Shown piece by piece: positions 20,450-28,592 of a DNA stretch of 37,736 bases; within the stretch, counting starts at the first letter, position 1; each line of letters begins with the position of its first letter. Origin of the DNA: Acidobacteriota bacterium. GTDB taxonomy: Bacteria; Acidobacteriota; Terriglobia; Acidiferrales; UBA7541. The DNA lies in contig QHYE01000014.1 of the NCBI GenBank assembly GCA_003224055.1, positions 1-37,736 on the forward strand, written 5' to 3'. A program made the position numbers and the translations under genes. The notes under the pieces were generated by a model that saw only the letters and a program-made list of their open reading frames with translations, did not search any database and was not told the DNA's origin.

Positions 20450-20452
20450 GCC

Positions 20453-23400
20453 GTGAACTTTTCTTCCAATTTCTCCGCGCCTTTCATTCGCCGGCCCGTA
20501 GCCACCTCGCTGCTCACCTTCGCCATCTTTCTCTCTGGCGCGGTTGCGTTTCGTTTCCTGCCTGTCGCCCCGCTGCCGCAGGTTGATTTTCCCACGATCG
20601 GTGTCGGCGCTGGCCTGCCGGGCGCCAGCCCGGAAACCATGGCCTCCGCTGTCGCCACGCCCCTCGAGCGCCAGTTCGGCCGCATCGCCGGCGTCACGCA
20701 GATGACCTCCTCGAGCGGGCTCGGCTCCACCAGCATTACTCTCCAGTTCGACCTCAACCGCGACATCAATGCTGCCGCGCGCGACATCCAAGCCGCCATC
20801 AACGCCGCCCGCAGCCAGCTTCCTGCCGATCTTCCCGGCCAGCCCGGCTACCGAAAGGTCAATCCTGCTGATTCGCCGATCATGTTGCTGGCGCTGAGTT
20901 CCGAAAATATTCCGCCCGCGCAGATCTACGATGCCGCGGATTCCATCCTCGCGCAGAAACTCGCTCAAGTGGAAGGCGTCGGCCAGGTTTTCACCTGGGG
21001 CAGTTCGCGCCCCGCTGTGCGCGTCGAAGTGAACCCCTACCAGCTCAACAGCTACGGAATCAGCCTCGAAACCGTTCGCAAATCGCTCCAGTCCGCGAAC
21101 GCGAATCTCGCCAAAGGTACCCTCTCGGATTCCCAGCAAAACTGGACGGTCACCGATACCGACCAGCTTTTCAAGGCCTATGAATATCAGCCTTTAATCG
21201 TCGCGGGACACGTCGGCGCACCGGTGCGCTTGCGCGACGTTGCGGAAGTCCTCGATTCCGTCGAGGACACTCGTAACCTGGGACTCTACGGCGGAAAACC
21301 TGCCGTGCTCCTCGCCGTCTTTCGCCAGCCTGGCGCGAACATGATTGAGACCGTCGACCGCATCATGGCCCTCTTCCCACAGCTTCGCGCTTCCATCTCT
21401 CCCTCTCTCCATCTAAACGTCGCTGTCGACCGCACCACCACCATCCGCGCTTCCGTTCACGACGTCGAAGTCGCGCTCATCATTTCGATCATCCTGGTGA
21501 TTTTCGTGGTCTTCGCTTTCCTGCGAAATGTCTGGGCCACCATCATTCCCAGCGTCGCCGTTCCTCTCTCCCTCATCGGCACCTTCGGCGTCATGTATCT
21601 CTGCCACTACAGCCTGGACAATCTCTCGCTCATGGCCCTCACGATTTCCACTGGCTTCGTCGTGGACGATGCCATCGTCGTCATCGAGAACATCACTCGC
21701 CACATGGAAAACGGCATGAAGCCGTTCGAGGCCACCATGAAAGGCGCCAGCGAGATTGGCTTCACCGTTCTTTCCATGAGCACCTCTCTCGTCGCCGTCT
21801 TCATTCCGATTCTCCTCATGGGGGGCATTGTCGGCCGGCTATTCCGCGAGTTCGCCGTTGTTCTCAGCGTGGCCATCGGCGTGTCGCTTCTCATTTCGCT
21901 CACCACCACGCCCATGATGTGCGCGCGCTTTCTTCGCCACGAGACCGGCCGGCACAACCGCGTCTACCGCTTCTCCGAAAACATATTCAACCGCCTTCTC
22001 CGTACCTACGACTTCTCTTTGCGTTGGGTCCTCCGTCATCAATTTCTGATCTTGCTGCTCACCTTCGGCACCGTTTGCCTCAACATCTATCTCTTTGTCC
22101 AGACTCCCAAGGGCTTTTTCCCGCAGCAGGACACCGGCCGGTTCAGCGGAATGATTCAGGGCGATCAGGATCTTTCCTTCACCGCTATGTCGGAGAAGAT
22201 GCGCCAATTCACAGACATCGTCATGCAGGACCCCGCGGTCGACACCGTTACAGCCTTTACCGGTGGCGGCAGCGGCGGCAGCACCGCGCGCATGTTTGGC
22301 CAGCTCAAGTCGCTCAGCGAGCGCAAGCTCAGCGTGGATCAGGTCATCGCCCGCATTCGTTCGAAGTCTGCCAAAATTCCCGGAGCCGCCCTCTACTTGC
22401 AAGCTGTCCAGGATCTCAGCGTTGGGGGCCGTTTTGGCGGCGCTCAGTATCAATACACACTCCAGGGCGACAATCTCAATGACCTCACGCGTTGGGCCCC
22501 CATTCTTCAGCAGCGCCTGAGCAGAATCCCGGAACTCCGCGACGTCAATTCCGATCAGCAACTCCACGGTTTGCAAAGCTCCATCGTCATCGATCGCGAT
22601 ACCGCCGCGCGTCTCGGTGTTGCCGTCCAGGACATCGATAACACCCTCGGCGATGCCTTCGGCCAGCGTCAGGTCTCCAACATCTATAAAGGTTTGAATC
22701 AGTACCACGTGGTGATGGAAGTCATGCCTGCCGCGCAGCAAAGCCCCGAAGCTCTCAAATCTATCTACGTCCCGTCAAAACCCGGCAAGCTCGTCCCGCT
22801 CAGTGCCTTCGCCCACTACGAGCCATCCAGCACCGCCCTCTCCGTCAATCACCAGGGCGTTTTTCCGGCCATCACGCTTTCCTTCAATCTTGCGCCCGGC
22901 GCTTCGCTCGGTCCGGCCGTCGATCACATCGAGCAGGCCCGCCGCGAAATCGGCGTCCCATCCACGGTCCACGCTACGTTCCAGGGAACCGCCCAGGCCT
23001 TTCAGGATTCGCTCTCCAATCAACCCGTCTTGATTCTCACTGCTCTCGCTGCCGTCTACATCGTTCTCGGCATCCTTTACGAAAGCTACATTCATCCCAT
23101 CACCATTCTCTCCACGATTCCTTCCGCGGGAATCGGCGCGCTCCTCGCCATTCAATTCATCAAATCGGATCTCAACATCATCGCGCTCATTGGCATCATC
23201 CTTCTGATCGGCATCGTCAAGAAAAACGCCATCCTTATGATTGATTTTGCCGTGCAGGTGGAAAGGGAAGAAGGATTGTCGCCCGTCGAAGCGATCTACA
23301 AAGCGTGCCAGTTGCGTTTCCGTCCGATTCTGATGACTACCATGGCCGCTCTTCTCGGTGCCATGCCGCTCGCGCTCGGCGCTGGTGTAGGCTCCGAGCT

Positions 23401-23572
23401 GCGCCGCCCCCTGGGCATCACCATCGTCGGCGGCCTCATCCTCAGCCAGATGCTAACCCTCTTCACCACGCCCGTCGTGTACATCTATATGGATCGTCTG
23501 CAATCCTGGATTCAGGGCCGCACACGATCCCACGCCCCCGCGCCTGCCGCTGCCCCTGCCCACTCTGACTAG
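20453..23572 (+). CDS. mdtC: MdtC-like RND efflux permease
   Basis: Drug-type RND pump of 1039 residues and a close paralogue of the preceding gene. It keeps FIRRPVATSLLTFAIFLSGA at the start, [36 protein letters not shown] in helix 4, and [23 protein letters not shown] in helix 10-11. The C-terminus is a Pro/Ala-rich tail (HAPAPAAAPAHSD). The start is GTG 20453, three bases after the previous stop, with GGAG at 20441-20444. The operon ends here without a gene for an outer-membrane channel; the TolC-family gene at 9565 or one elsewhere would have to serve. Confidence 0.9.
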   Translation: MNFSSNFSAPFIRRPVATSLLTFAIFLSGAVAFRFLPVAPLPQVDFPTIGVGAGLPGASPETMASAVATPLERQFGRIAGVTQMTSSSGLGSTSITLQFDLNRDINAAARDIQAAINAARSQLPADLPGQPGYRKVNPADSPIMLLALSSENIPPAQIYDAADSILAQKLAQVEGVGQVFTWGSSRPAVRVEVNPYQLNSYGISLETVRKSLQSANANLAKGTLSDSQQNWTVTDTDQLFKAYEYQPLIVAGHVGAPVRLRDVAEVLDSVEDTRNLGLYGGKPAVLLAVFRQPGANMIETVDRIMALFPQLRASISPSLHLNVAVDRTTTIRASVHDVEVALIISIILVIFVVFAFLRNVWATIIPSVAVPLSLIGTFGVMYLCHYSLDNLSLMALTISTGFVVDDAIVVIENITRHMENGMKPFEATMKGASEIGFTVLSMSTSLVAVFIPILLMGGIVGRLFREFAVVLSVAIGVSLLISLTTTPMMCARFLRHETGRHNRVYRFSENIFNRLLRTYDFSLRWVLRHQFLILLLTFGTVCLNIYLFVQTPKGFFPQQDTGRFSGMIQGDQDLSFTAMSEKMRQFTDIVMQDPAVDTVTAFTGGGSGGSTARMFGQLKSLSERKLSVDQVIARIRSKSAKIPGAALYLQAVQDLSVGGRFGGAQYQYTLQGDNLNDLTRWAPILQQRLSRIPELRDVNSDQQLHGLQSSIVIDRDTAARLGVAVQDIDNTLGDAFGQRQVSNIYKGLNQYHVVMEVMPAAQQSPEALKSIYVPSKPGKLVPLSAFAHYEPSSTALSVNHQGVFPAITLSFNLAPGASLGPAVDHIEQARREIGVPSTVHATFQGTAQAFQDSLSNQPVLILTALAAVYIVLGILYESYIHPITILSTIPSAGIGALLAIQFIKSDLNIIALIGIILLIGIVKKNAILMIDFAVQVEREEGLSPVEAIYKACQLRFRPILMTTMAALLGAMPLALGAGVGSELRRPLGITIVGGLILSQMLTLFTTPVVYIYMDRLQSWIQGRTRSHAPAPAAAPAHSD

Positions 23573-23579
23573 TCGCGAG

Positions 23580-23614
23580 TTCCCAGTTTCTAATTTCTAG
23601 TTTCGAATTTCCAA
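23580..23614. repeat. Five-unit tandem repeat with a 7-base period
   Basis: Five consecutive 7-base units fill the short gap between the convergent mdtC-like and ferritin-like/VIT1 genes: TTCCCAG, TTTCTAA, TTTCTAG, TTTCGAA, TTTCCAA, with a decayed sixth (TTCCCC) after them. The consensus is TTTCYAR. The phase is exact, without insertions. The stretch is markedly more AT-rich than its surroundings. Function is unknown; heptameric short tandem repeats are known in intergenic DNA of some bacteria. Confidence 0.7.
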
Positions 23615-23628
23615 TTCCCCTTTTCTAC

Positions 23629-24588
23629 CTACGCGCTGCCGATCAGCCATCCTGCGATAAAAACCAAAACGCCACCCACGATTACCTGAAACGCCGCCTG
23701 CAAAAACGGCGTATCCATGTAGCGGTGCCGGATGTAACTGATGACCATCAGCTCGACCGCCACCACAATGATGGCTATGATCGTCGCAACATGAAAATTG
23801 CTGATCAAGAATGGGAGCGTATGTCCGATTCCGCCGGCCGTAGTCATGAGTCCAGTGATCGCTCCTCGCAACCACGGTGAACCTCGCCCCGTCAGTGAAC
23901 CGTCGTCGGATTGCGATTCCGAGAATCCCATCGAAATGCCAGCACCCACGGATGCTGCCAAGCCGACCAGGAATGCCTTCCAGCTATTCTGGAAGGCAAA
24001 GGCCGCGGCAAACAGCGGGGCCAGAGTTGAAATCGACCCATCCATCAGACCTAGGAGCCCAGGCTGCACGACTTGCAACAGGAACAACTTGCGGTGCGAT
24101 TCCGCTTCACTCGCTTTCGCGCTTGCGGTCAGGTGTTTTTCTTCCAGCTCTCCCGCGGTCTGCTTGTGTTTTCTTTCTTCATCCGCGAGCTTGTTCAGCA
24201 ATTCCCGCGTGGAAGCGTCCGCCGTCCTGCTCGCTGCTCGCGCGTAAAATCGCCCCGCCTCCATCTCCATCAACTCGGCTTGCTTCCGCGCAATGTTCAC
24301 TCCCAGCGGGCGCACCAGCCACACCGGTCTCCTCTGCAAGTACCCTTTCACGTTTTCCCGCCGGATCAGCGGAATGTGCTCCCCGAATCGTTGCCGGAAC
24401 ATCGCGAATAGACGGTCGCGGTGCCCCACCTCTTCTTCGCGCATCTCCTCGAACATCTGCGCCGTCGAATGATACTCGTCTCGCAGCGCATCCGCGAACT
24501 CCCCGTAAATCCGCCCGTCTTCTTCTTCCGCCGCGATGGCGATCGCCAGAATCTCTTTTTCCGTCAAATCCTTGAATTTTTTCAGCAT
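23629..24588 (-). CDS. mbfA: MbfA-type ferritin-like / VIT1 iron transporter
   Basis: A fusion of 319 residues of an N-terminal ferritin-like (rubrerythrin-type) di-iron domain and a C-terminal VIT1/CCC1 membrane domain. The MbfA family exports iron and protects against iron and peroxide stress. The di-iron ligands are visible as AAEEEDGRIYGEF, EEMREEEVGHRD (first ExxH), AELMEMEAGRFY and LADEERKHKQ (second ExxH). The membrane half shows QPGLLGLMDGSISTLAPLFAAAFA and SVGAGISMGFSESQSDDG, followed by GITGLMTTAGGIGHTLPFLI-type helices and two C-terminal helices. The start MLKKFKDLTEKEILAIAI at 24588 matches the family; the frame extends upstream to 24699, but those 37 residues are not family-like. 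The ribosome binding site is weak (AGGGG, only two bases from ATG). Confidence 0.86.
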   Translation of the reverse strand: MLKKFKDLTEKEILAIAIAAEEEDGRIYGEFADALRDEYHSTAQMFEEMREEEVGHRDRLFAMFRQRFGEHIPLIRRENVKGYLQRRPVWLVRPLGVNIARKQAELMEMEAGRFYARAASRTADASTRELLNKLADEERKHKQTAGELEEKHLTASAKASEAESHRKLFLLQVVQPGLLGLMDGSISTLAPLFAAAFAFQNSWKAFLVGLAASVGAGISMGFSESQSDDGSLTGRGSPWLRGAITGLMTTAGGIGHTLPFLISNFHVATIIAIIVVAVELMVISYIRHRYMDTPFLQAAFQVIVGGVLVFIAGWLIGSA

Positions 24589-24735
24589 CGCCCCTTGCCT
24601 GCCCGCCAGCTTCTTGGCGGGCCCTCGCTCTTCCGTGGCAAAGAAGAATCGCACAAACCGAGCCGCCAAGTCATCCTGAGCCCCCGATTCCCGCGCCACA
24701 GGCCCGCGAAACTATGCAATCGGAGACAAAAAGTA

Positions 24736-24753
24736 CCGAATGGAACCGTTCGG
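24736..24753. promoter_or_regulatory. Imperfect 18-base palindrome, candidate operator
   Basis: CCGAATGGAACCGTTCGG reads as an inverted repeat with one mismatched pair (T/G). It lies in the divergent gap between the iron exporter gene (minus) and the small basic protein gene (plus), 42 bases before the latter's ATG, and is followed by the AT-rich GTATAGG. Position and symmetry suit a repressor site acting on one or both genes. It does not match the classical Fur box. Assignment is an inference. Confidence 0.35.
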
Positions 24754-24795
24754 GTATAGGATGAGTTCTTCTCTGATGGAGTAGGGAGGATCGGG

Positions 24796-24993
24796 ATGGC
24801 CAAGAAGAGCAAGCTCACGCAAGTCGCAGTAAAGATCGGCGCCGCAATGGGCAGAGCGGACCGCAAGGCTCAGCAGGTTGCAAAAGCAGGCGTGCTCGCC
24901 AAGAAAGAACTGCACGCCATCTCCAAACAAGTCGACGTCCTCAAGCGCCAACTGCTCCAAACCACCAAGCGCCTCAGGAAGGCGCTGAGTTAA
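24796..24993 (+). CDS. Small basic protein of unknown function
   Basis: A 65-residue protein starting MAKKSKLTQVAVKIGAAMG, very rich in Lys, Arg, Ala and Gln. It is probably one long amphipathic helix (AKAGVLAKKELHAISKQVDVLKRQ), with no membrane segment or signal peptide. Its size and charge resemble histone-H1-like or nucleoid-associated small proteins, but no family is recognised with certainty. It is judged a real gene because of a perfect GGGAGGA ribosome binding site at 24784-24790, six bases before ATG, and because a hairpin with a T-run closes it. It is transcribed away from the iron exporter gene, with which it shares the intergenic region. Confidence 0.7.
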   Translation: MAKKSKLTQVAVKIGAAMGRADRKAQQVAKAGVLAKKELHAISKQVDVLKRQLLQTTKRLRKALS

Positions 24994-24999
24994 GTTTTT
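24968..24999 (+). terminator. Hairpin terminator overlapping the end of the small basic gene
   Basis: AGCGCCT (24968-24974) and AGGCGCT (24980-24986) form a perfect 7-base stem with a 5-base loop, followed by GAGTTAAG and TTTTT at 24995-24999. The stem is formed by the last codons of the gene and the T-run lies just past its TAA. Rho-independent termination is likely, although the T-run begins eight bases after the stem. Confidence 0.5.
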
Positions 25000-25032
25000 G
25001 CCGGGATGTGCTTGCCTGAGCGCTTTGTGACT

Positions 25033-25052
25033 CCGCGCAAGATCTCGCGCGG
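25033..25052. repeat. Inverted repeat between convergent genes
   Basis: CCGCGC (25033-25038) and GCGCGG (25047-25052) form a 6-base stem with an 8-base loop. It lies between the small basic gene and the end of the minus-strand ADOP gene. No T-run follows on either strand, so a terminator role is uncertain. Confidence 0.3.
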
Positions 25053-25103
25053 GTCGCGATCGCTACACTCTCATTTCTGTTGATGGAACTTACGGGCAAT
25101 GAC

Positions 25104-27620
25104 CTACTCGTGTCGCAGCGCCACCATCGGATCAACCTTTGTGGCCCGGCGCGCGGGGATGAAACACGCCAGCATCGCCACACCAAGCAACGCGGCGGCA
25201 ACCTCCGCGTAGGTTCCCGGATCGGTCGGTTTCACACCAAACAGAAACGTGGAAATCAACCTCGCGAGCCCTAGCGCCAACCCAGCTCCTATGGCTATTC
25301 CAATCAGTGAGAGTTTGAGCCCCAGTTTGACAACCATGACCAGGACGTCTGCAGCCCTCGCTCCCAGTGCCACGCGAATACCGATCTCATGCCTGCGCCG
25401 GTTCACAACGTAGGACATCACCCCATAAATACCAATAACTGCCAGGAGCAAGGCCACGCCGGCAAATAGCTCCAGGATGTGCGCGTAGAATTCCCAATCG
25501 CCCATGGAAGCGGCTAAGACCTGTTCCATGCTCATGATGTTTAAGACCGGCTGCTCGGAATCAATCTCCGCTATGGCCTTCTTGACCGCCAAAACCGAGT
25601 CTCTTTGGCCTCCGCCAAGTTCGGCAGTAGTTCTCAACGCCAGGGCATGGCGAAGGTGGAGCATTGCCGTGCCTCCGGGAAAAATTGTGGGTTGCTGAAG
25701 GTAGGAGGCGTACACAAAAGGAGGCGTGTCCTCTCCCAAGCCAAAATGTTTCACGTCTCCGACGATCCCCACGATCTGCCGCGGCCGCTCTTCATCTACG
25801 GGATAGGGATCGTACCTGAGGAGCAAGTGTTGCCCGATGGGATCTTCATTCGGGAAGAACCGCCGGGCGAACGCCTCATTGACGACCAGCGCCCACGGTG
25901 CGCTCTGGTTGTCATGCTCGTCCAGGTAGCGCCCTTTCCTTAATGGAATCCGCAAGGCCCGGAAAAAGTCCGGGCTCACTTCGTCATACCCAGCGCGGGG
26001 CCGGTTGTCCGGAGGCGGCGCGGGGTGCGCGAGGATCGAAAACGTAAACATCTGCCCCCCGCGCATGGGCAGCGAGCTGACCAACCCCGCCGACTCCAGG
26101 CCCGGCGTTGCCGAAATCCTTTCCAGGAGCTGTTGATAGAAAGCCGTGACCGTCGGCAGGGTCTTCTCCATGTCCCCGCCGGGCACTCTCTCCATGTACT
26201 TCCCGCCCTCGGGCAACTGAATTTCCATGGTCATCACATTCTTGGGATCGAATCCAGGATTGACCTTTTGCAGGCGAAGCAAGGTATTGATCATCAGTCC
26301 TGCGCCGACCAGCAGCACCATGGTCAACGCTACCTCGGACACAACCAGCAAGTGCCGGCCGATACTGCGTGAACTCCCCGAAGTGCCACGCTCTCCTTCT
26401 CGAAGCGTGAGATTCAGATCGGCTCGGGAGGCCTGGATGGCTGGCGCCAACCCGATGAGGATCGCCGTCAGGAGCGAAATTCCCAGAGTAAAGAGCAGCA
26501 CTCGTCCATCAAGGTTAATTCCGTCCGAGTTGGGAAAATCTCCCGCCAATTTGCGAAAGATGGAAATCCCCCAGATGGCTAGTACAATTCCAAGTAGCCC
26601 TCCGAGAAGCGCGAGCATCCCGCTCTCCACTAGCAATTGCTGCATTAACCGGCGCCCGCCGGCCCCGAGCGCGGCCCGTAGAGCGTACTCCTTGCGGCGG
26701 CTCTCCGTCCGGGATTGCATCAGGTTCGCGACGTTGACGCAGCCGATAAGCAGAACAAAAGCCACCGCGCCAAGCAGGGGATAGAGCGCTGGCCCGGCCC
26801 AGCCGAAGAGTGCCTCATGTAACGGGAGAACTTTCTTGCCAATCCCTTTGTTTGTCTTCGGATACGCTTGCTCCAGCCGCTTGGCGATGACGTCCATTTC
26901 CACCTGCGCTTGTCCCACTGTCGCGCCGGGCATCAGGCGCGCGACGGGCATCAGCCAGTGATCTTGCCGCTCCGAATAACGGCTGCTCTCCGGATTGACA
27001 GGCTGCCAGAGGTCGATCCTGCCTCCGTAAAAAGGAGCGAATCCCGGTGGCATGACCCCAACCACCGTTGAAATCACCCCTTCCACGACGAACGTCCTCC
27101 CCAGAACCTTGGGATCGTTGTGGAAGTGCGATTTCCAGAAGGAGCTGCTGATCATCACCGTCTGAGCTTTGTCCTGCATTTCCTCGGGAAGAAAGACCCT
27201 TCCGAGTAGCGGCTTTACGCGCAGCAGGTTGAACAAGTTTGGAGTCACGTCCTCCACATGAATTGGCTCGGGTTCGCCTATGCCCGACATGTTCGAAGCC
27301 TCGATGAAACTGGTCAGCGCAATGTCTTCAAACACGTGGTTTTGTTTCTTCCAGTCCAACATCTCTGCAATCGGCGGCGCCTGCTGGGAGTCTGGGTGGG
27401 CCGCCTGGGTTTCCCAAATGACCACCAGTCTCTCAGGCTGCTCATAGGGCATGGGGCGATAGAGCACCGCATTTAGCACACTGAAGATCGTGGTGTTGGC
27501 GCCGATTCCCAGAGCCAGGGAGAGCGCGACTACGGCAAGAAACATGTGATTCTTCCGAAGGCCCCGCGCCGCGTAGTGTACGTCCTGCCAGAAGGTTTCA
27601 AGACGAGGGAAGGTCCGCAT
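25104..27620 (-). CDS. ADOP-class permease (MacB/FtsX-like, duplicated, without ATPase)
   Basis: A protein of 838 residues with two copies of the MacB periplasmic core plus FtsX permease module. This is the layout of Acidobacterial duplicated orphan permeases (ADOP), which are frequent in Acidobacteriota and lack a linked ATPase. The N-terminus FWQDVHYAARGLRKNHMFLAVVALSLALGIGAN is characteristic. Membrane clusters are at about residues 24-50, 265-400 (LLGAVAFVLLIGCVNVANLMQSR, LLALLGGLLGIVLAIWG), 420-450 and 700-820, and the end is the typical ATKVDPMVALRHE. ATG at 27620 is preferred (AGGGGT nine bases upstream); ATG 27650 and GTG 27698 are alternatives that add 10 and 26 residues. The role is unknown, probably mechanotransmission or export with an unlinked ATPase. 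Confidence 0.88.
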   Translation of the reverse strand: MRTFPRLETFWQDVHYAARGLRKNHMFLAVVALSLALGIGANTTIFSVLNAVLYRPMPYEQPERLVVIWETQAAHPDSQQAPPIAEMLDWKKQNHVFEDIALTSFIEASNMSGIGEPEPIHVEDVTPNLFNLLRVKPLLGRVFLPEEMQDKAQTVMISSSFWKSHFHNDPKVLGRTFVVEGVISTVVGVMPPGFAPFYGGRIDLWQPVNPESSRYSERQDHWLMPVARLMPGATVGQAQVEMDVIAKRLEQAYPKTNKGIGKKVLPLHEALFGWAGPALYPLLGAVAFVLLIGCVNVANLMQSRTESRRKEYALRAALGAGGRRLMQQLLVESGMLALLGGLLGIVLAIWGISIFRKLAGDFPNSDGINLDGRVLLFTLGISLLTAILIGLAPAIQASRADLNLTLREGERGTSGSSRSIGRHLLVVSEVALTMVLLVGAGLMINTLLRLQKVNPGFDPKNVMTMEIQLPEGGKYMERVPGGDMEKTLPTVTAFYQQLLERISATPGLESAGLVSSLPMRGGQMFTFSILAHPAPPPDNRPRAGYDEVSPDFFRALRIPLRKGRYLDEHDNQSAPWALVVNEAFARRFFPNEDPIGQHLLLRYDPYPVDEERPRQIVGIVGDVKHFGLGEDTPPFVYASYLQQPTIFPGGTAMLHLRHALALRTTAELGGGQRDSVLAVKKAIAEIDSEQPVLNIMSMEQVLAASMGDWEFYAHILELFAGVALLLAVIGIYGVMSYVVNRRRHEIGIRVALGARAADVLVMVVKLGLKLSLIGIAIGAGLALGLARLISTFLFGVKPTDPGTYAEVAAALLGVAMLACFIPARRATKVDPMVALRHE

Positions 27621-27766
27621 GCTCGGGTCACCCCTACGGCGAGATAGCATCTCACGGGCGCGCTGACACAAGGATTGCCCTGGTTCTTGCGCAGTCACTT
27701 TAAGCCTAACAGGTAAGACGGCACACCCTCGCCATTAGTTCCCGGGACGCTTGATCTTTCCACCGA

Positions 27767-28592
27767 TCAGGGTTTGACAGTACGAAACTTACCGGACATC
27801 TCGAGCAGGAACTGAACCATAAATCCTTGTATCCGGCACACCTGAACAATTCCCAGCCGGTCCCCGGCGCCAACTTTGTGCTTCATTCGGTAAAGGTGAT
27901 TTTTTACCGTTTGCTCCGAGAGACAAAAAGCGATTTGCGATTTCTTTGTTGGCCAGCCCGTCGGCGATCAGCGGAATCAATTGCTGTTCCCGGCGCGTCA
28001 GTCCCATCCGCTGGTGCGCGCTTGCGGAAGGAAACGAGGTTGCTTCCCGTTCAAAATAGTGGAACAGCAACGCGCAGAGCGTACCCGGGCACACCGCCTC
28101 GCCCGCTTGCACCCCTTCCACGACGTCCTCCGCCGAAGCGCTTTTCGGAAGGTATCCACTGACCCCTGCTCGCACGCACTGCAGAAACTCGGTCTCTTCT
28201 CCCGTAACGCCTATCAATAAAATCTGCACGTTTGGCGCGGAGGCTCGCACCTTTCGAATCGCCGACAGATCCTCGTTCATGCTTCCGCGCGAAGTCAGCA
28301 GCAGAATGTCCGCTTCTTCCTTCATCAAGTCTTCCGTTCGAAAGGGTCCTGCCCTGTACACACCAGCGACTTCAATATTTCCACTTTTCACCAACATCCG
28401 TGACAGCGCTTCCCGCAGGAGGCGGTTCTCAGCCGCAACGAACACCCGAGGTTTGCCTCCCGCGCACACCTCTCCCTTCGGCCGCGCAACATTTTCGTCG
28501 CTTCCGGCGCTTCCCCGGCGGTCGCCATTCGAACGCGCTCTTTTTTGCCCTTGCTCAGGTACTACCAAACTCTGTCTTGCGCTTGCATTCAT
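27767..28592 (-). pseudogene. LuxR/NarL-type response regulator with degenerate receiver, frameshifted at an A-run (27925-27929)
   Basis: About 274 residues when repaired: a polar N-terminal segment of about 46 residues, a receiver-like domain (47-165) and a LuxR-type helix-turn-helix (from about 198, LTRREQQLIPLIADGLANKEIANRF). The receiver lacks the usual acidic pair (AAE instead of DD, 53-55). At the phosphoacceptor Asp position it has Thr (ADILLLTSRG, near residue 100), while the conserved Lys (GYLPKS) is kept, so it probably works without phosphorylation. The read frame leaves the helix-turn-helix after NRF. Removing one base from the five-A run restores the recognition-helix sequence CLSEQTVKNHLYRMKHKVGA and a stop at 27767-27769; without correction the frame runs to 27789. 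ATG 28592 has GGAGGA nine bases upstream; the frame is open further up to 28721. Confidence 0.83.
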
